From assembly GCF_900114635.1 (NCBI RefSeq), contig NZ_FOTQ01000001.1, positions 806,001 to 870,000 on the forward strand: 64,000 nucleotides of DNA, in the 5' to 3' direction. Below, piece by piece: positions 62,377 to 64,000 of this stretch (the stretch's first letter is position 1; each line of letters starts with the position of its first letter). The notes beneath the pieces were generated by a model. The model had not been told where the DNA came from. It worked only from the letters and a program-made list of their open reading frames with translations, and made no database searches. The translations under genes and the position numbers were made by a program. Origin of the DNA: Shimia aestuarii. GTDB taxonomy: Bacteria; Pseudomonadota; Alphaproteobacteria; Rhodobacterales; Rhodobacteraceae.

Positions 62377-64000
62377 TTATTCACCATAGGCCAGCCCCTC
62401 GCGCCGGGGATCGGCTCCGCCAAGCAAATAGCGGCCCACGGAAATTACATGCAGACCCGAATTGAGGTCGCGCTGCGAAACTGAATACCCAAGCTTTTCC
62501 AATGGTTCGACAAGATCGGCCTGCTCGACGTCGTAGGCGCCGAACCGGTTGACCAGATGCGGCAATGCCACCGCCTGTTGCGCGTCCAGCCCCCAGTCAA
62601 GAACCGCGATAATTGTCTTGGCCACGTAGCCTATGATCCGGCTACCTCCGGGCGAGCCGACGACCAGAACCAGTTTGCCTTGCTTGAGCACGATGGTCGG
62701 CGCCATCGAGGATCGGGGCCGCTTGCCCGGAGCAACCTGGTTGGCAACCGGAACCCCATTCACATGCGAGCGAAATGAGAAATCAGTCAGTTCGTTGTTC
62801 AACAGGAACCCGCGCACCATCACCCGGCTGCCGAAACCGTTTTCGATGGTGGTCGTCATGCTAAGCGCATTGCCATAGCGATCGACGATCGAAATATGCG
62901 ACGTCGACGGAAGCTCTATCGCATCGTCATCCGCCCAGTTCAGCGCATGATCAAACTCGGGTTGCCCCGGTGTGACTTCGGCAAGCGCGGTGTCCCCGGC
63001 CAGAAGCGTGGCGCGCTCGTCCAGATAGGCTTTGGCCAGCAGCCCCTTGACCGGAACCGGGACATAGTCGCTGTCCGCCATGTAGCGCCCGCGATCCGCA
63101 AAAGCCAAGCGTGACGCATCCCCGATAAGGCGCCATGTCTGTGGGTTGTCGGGCCCCATGCCAGCAATATCATACGGTGCCACAAGCCCGAGTATCTGCC
63201 CAACCGTCAGCCCGCCCGACGACGGCGGTCCCATGCCACAGACATCATGCGCGCGATATTCAATACAAACAGCGGGCCGTTGCTTGACCCGGTAAAGCGC
63301 AAGATCAATGGCGCGCAACTGCCCCGGAGACTTGGCGGTCCGCACGGCCGAAACGATGTCTGCCGCGATATCGCCTGTATAGAACGGCTCCGCGCCCTGC
63401 CCCGCCAGCGCCCGCAACGTATCGGCATACGACTTGTTCACCAGCCTGTCGCCGGCCTCGATCGGAGTTCCATTTGGCAGGAAATACGCTGCTGTCGCCG
63501 GATGGCTGGCAAGAAGCGCCGCATCCCGTGCAACGGACATTGCCATGCGCGGCGAAACGGTGAAACCATCCTCGGCCAATGTGATCGCCGAGCGGAACAG
63601 GTCCGGCCACTGCGCGCGCCCCCATCGCCGATGCGCCTCTTCCAACAACATCGGCGTGCCCGGCACACCAACACTGCGCCCGCCGACAACCGCGTCAAAG
63701 AACTTCAATGGTTGCCCGGCTTCGTCTTGAAACAGGCGCGGCGTTGCAGAGAGCGGCGCCGTTTCCCGCCCATCCAGCGTTGTTACCTCACCTGATTGCG
63801 CATCGTACCAGACCAGAAAGGCCCCCCCTCCCAGACCCGAGCTTTGCGGTTCCACCAGTCCGAGAACCGCCTGAACGGCCACCATCGCGTCCGCCGCCGT
63901 GCCCCCTTCGCGCAGGATGTCGGACCCCGCCCGCACGGCCAAAGGATGCGCGGCGACGACCATCCATTCCGGGGCAACAACCGGGGCCCCGGCGGTCTTG
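62377..64000 (-). CDS. ggt: Gamma-glutamyltransferase, N-terminus cut by the window edge
   Basis: The gene enters from the right edge: the frame is open upstream of the first Met at 63963 (reading KTAGAPVVAPEW before it), so the true start lies outside. The visible 540 or so residues cover most of a gamma-glutamyltransferase: AVLGLVEPQSSGLGGGAFLV, CGMGPPSSGGLTVGQILGL, the autoprocessing site with catalytic Thr in LPSTSHISIVDRYGNALSMT and the GSPGGSRIIGYV loop. It transfers or hydrolyses the gamma-glutamyl group of glutathione in the periplasm. Ends LAYGE. Confidence 0.93.
   Translation of the reverse strand, partial: KTAGAPVVAPEWMVVAAHPLAVRAGSDILREGGTAADAMVAVQAVLGLVEPQSSGLGGGAFLVWYDAQSGEVTTLDGRETAPLSATPRLFQDEAGQPLKFFDAVVGGRSVGVPGTPMLLEEAHRRWGRAQWPDLFRSAITLAEDGFTVSPRMAMSVARDAALLASHPATAAYFLPNGTPIEAGDRLVNKSYADTLRALAGQGAEPFYTGDIAADIVSAVRTAKSPGQLRAIDLALYRVKQRPAVCIEYRAHDVCGMGPPSSGGLTVGQILGLVAPYDIAGMGPDNPQTWRLIGDASRLAFADRGRYMADSDYVPVPVKGLLAKAYLDERATLLAGDTALAEVTPGQPEFDHALNWADDDAIELPSTSHISIVDRYGNALSMTTTIENGFGSRVMVRGFLLNNELTDFSFRSHVNGVPVANQVAPGKRPRSSMAPTIVLKQGKLVLVVGSPGGSRIIGYVAKTIIAVLDWGLDAQQAVALPHLVNRFGAYDVEQADLVEPLEKLGYSVSQRDLNSGLHVISVGRYLLGGADPRREGLAYGE

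Overview
The window reads as chromosomal DNA of an alphaproteobacterium, most likely a marine Rhodobacteraceae (Roseobacter-group) member. The grounds are high GC; the glyQ-glyS-ppdK and folB-folP-glmM orders; a SAM-II riboswitch in front of metZ; tight operons with ATGA or TGATG junctions; and a dispersed intergenic repeat of the kind I associate with roseobacter genomes. It is mostly housekeeping DNA. I see no prophage, transposase, CRISPR array, tRNA or rRNA gene.

Layout. 1-3.4 kb: folB-folP-glmM (folate and cell wall), with FolB carrying an extra C-terminal domain. 3.5-12 kb: a cell-wall hydrolase, a PPDK-like protein with an altered ATP-grasp half, and glyQ - small membrane protein - gltS - glyS. 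12-17 kb: a secreted peptidoglycan-binding protein with a degenerate trypsin-like domain, a ThDP decarboxylase and TrkH. 17-25 kb: folE2, metZ under a SAM-II riboswitch and terminator, a hydrolase plus GST, yciB, a DMT exporter, ftsY and a YhhN protein. 25-31 kb: an esterase, rnpB, an ampD-like amidase, an excalibur lipoprotein, gatCA and a ceramidase-family membrane protein. 31.2-37 kb: a striking operon made of a metallo-beta-lactamase-fold hydrolase, four tandem paralogous class III nucleotidyl cyclases with NTF2/SnoaL-like N-termini, and an ectoine-hydrolase-like M24 protein. 37-42 kb: tadA, a pseudouridine synthase and dnaE. 42.6-47.3 kb: a nucleoside-type ABC importer (ATPase, two permeases, BMP lipoprotein-family receptor). 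47.3-51 kb: a probably Tat-exported amidase and a HlyD/DUF3302-like pair. 51-58.7 kb: a VOC protein, DadA-like oxidase, DUF938 methyltransferase, CMD protein, two adjacent broken four-EF-hand genes, a dimethylglycine-dehydrogenase-like protein and an unrecognised anchored protein. 58.8-64 kb: panCB, a DUF1801 protein, a GlcD-type FAD oxidase and a gamma-glutamyltransferase cut by the window edge.

Most notable: the four-cyclase operon (31975-35859), which predicts an unusual cAMP/cGMP signalling module whose members could form mixed dimers; a repeated intergenic element with four 11-bp repeats plus GTTAACC and GATTC at near-identical spacing (38531-38609 and 50782-50860); two neighbouring EF-hand genes disrupted by different lesions; and three proteins that keep a fold but lose catalytic signatures (PPDK-like, protease-like, FolB-fused kinase-like domain).
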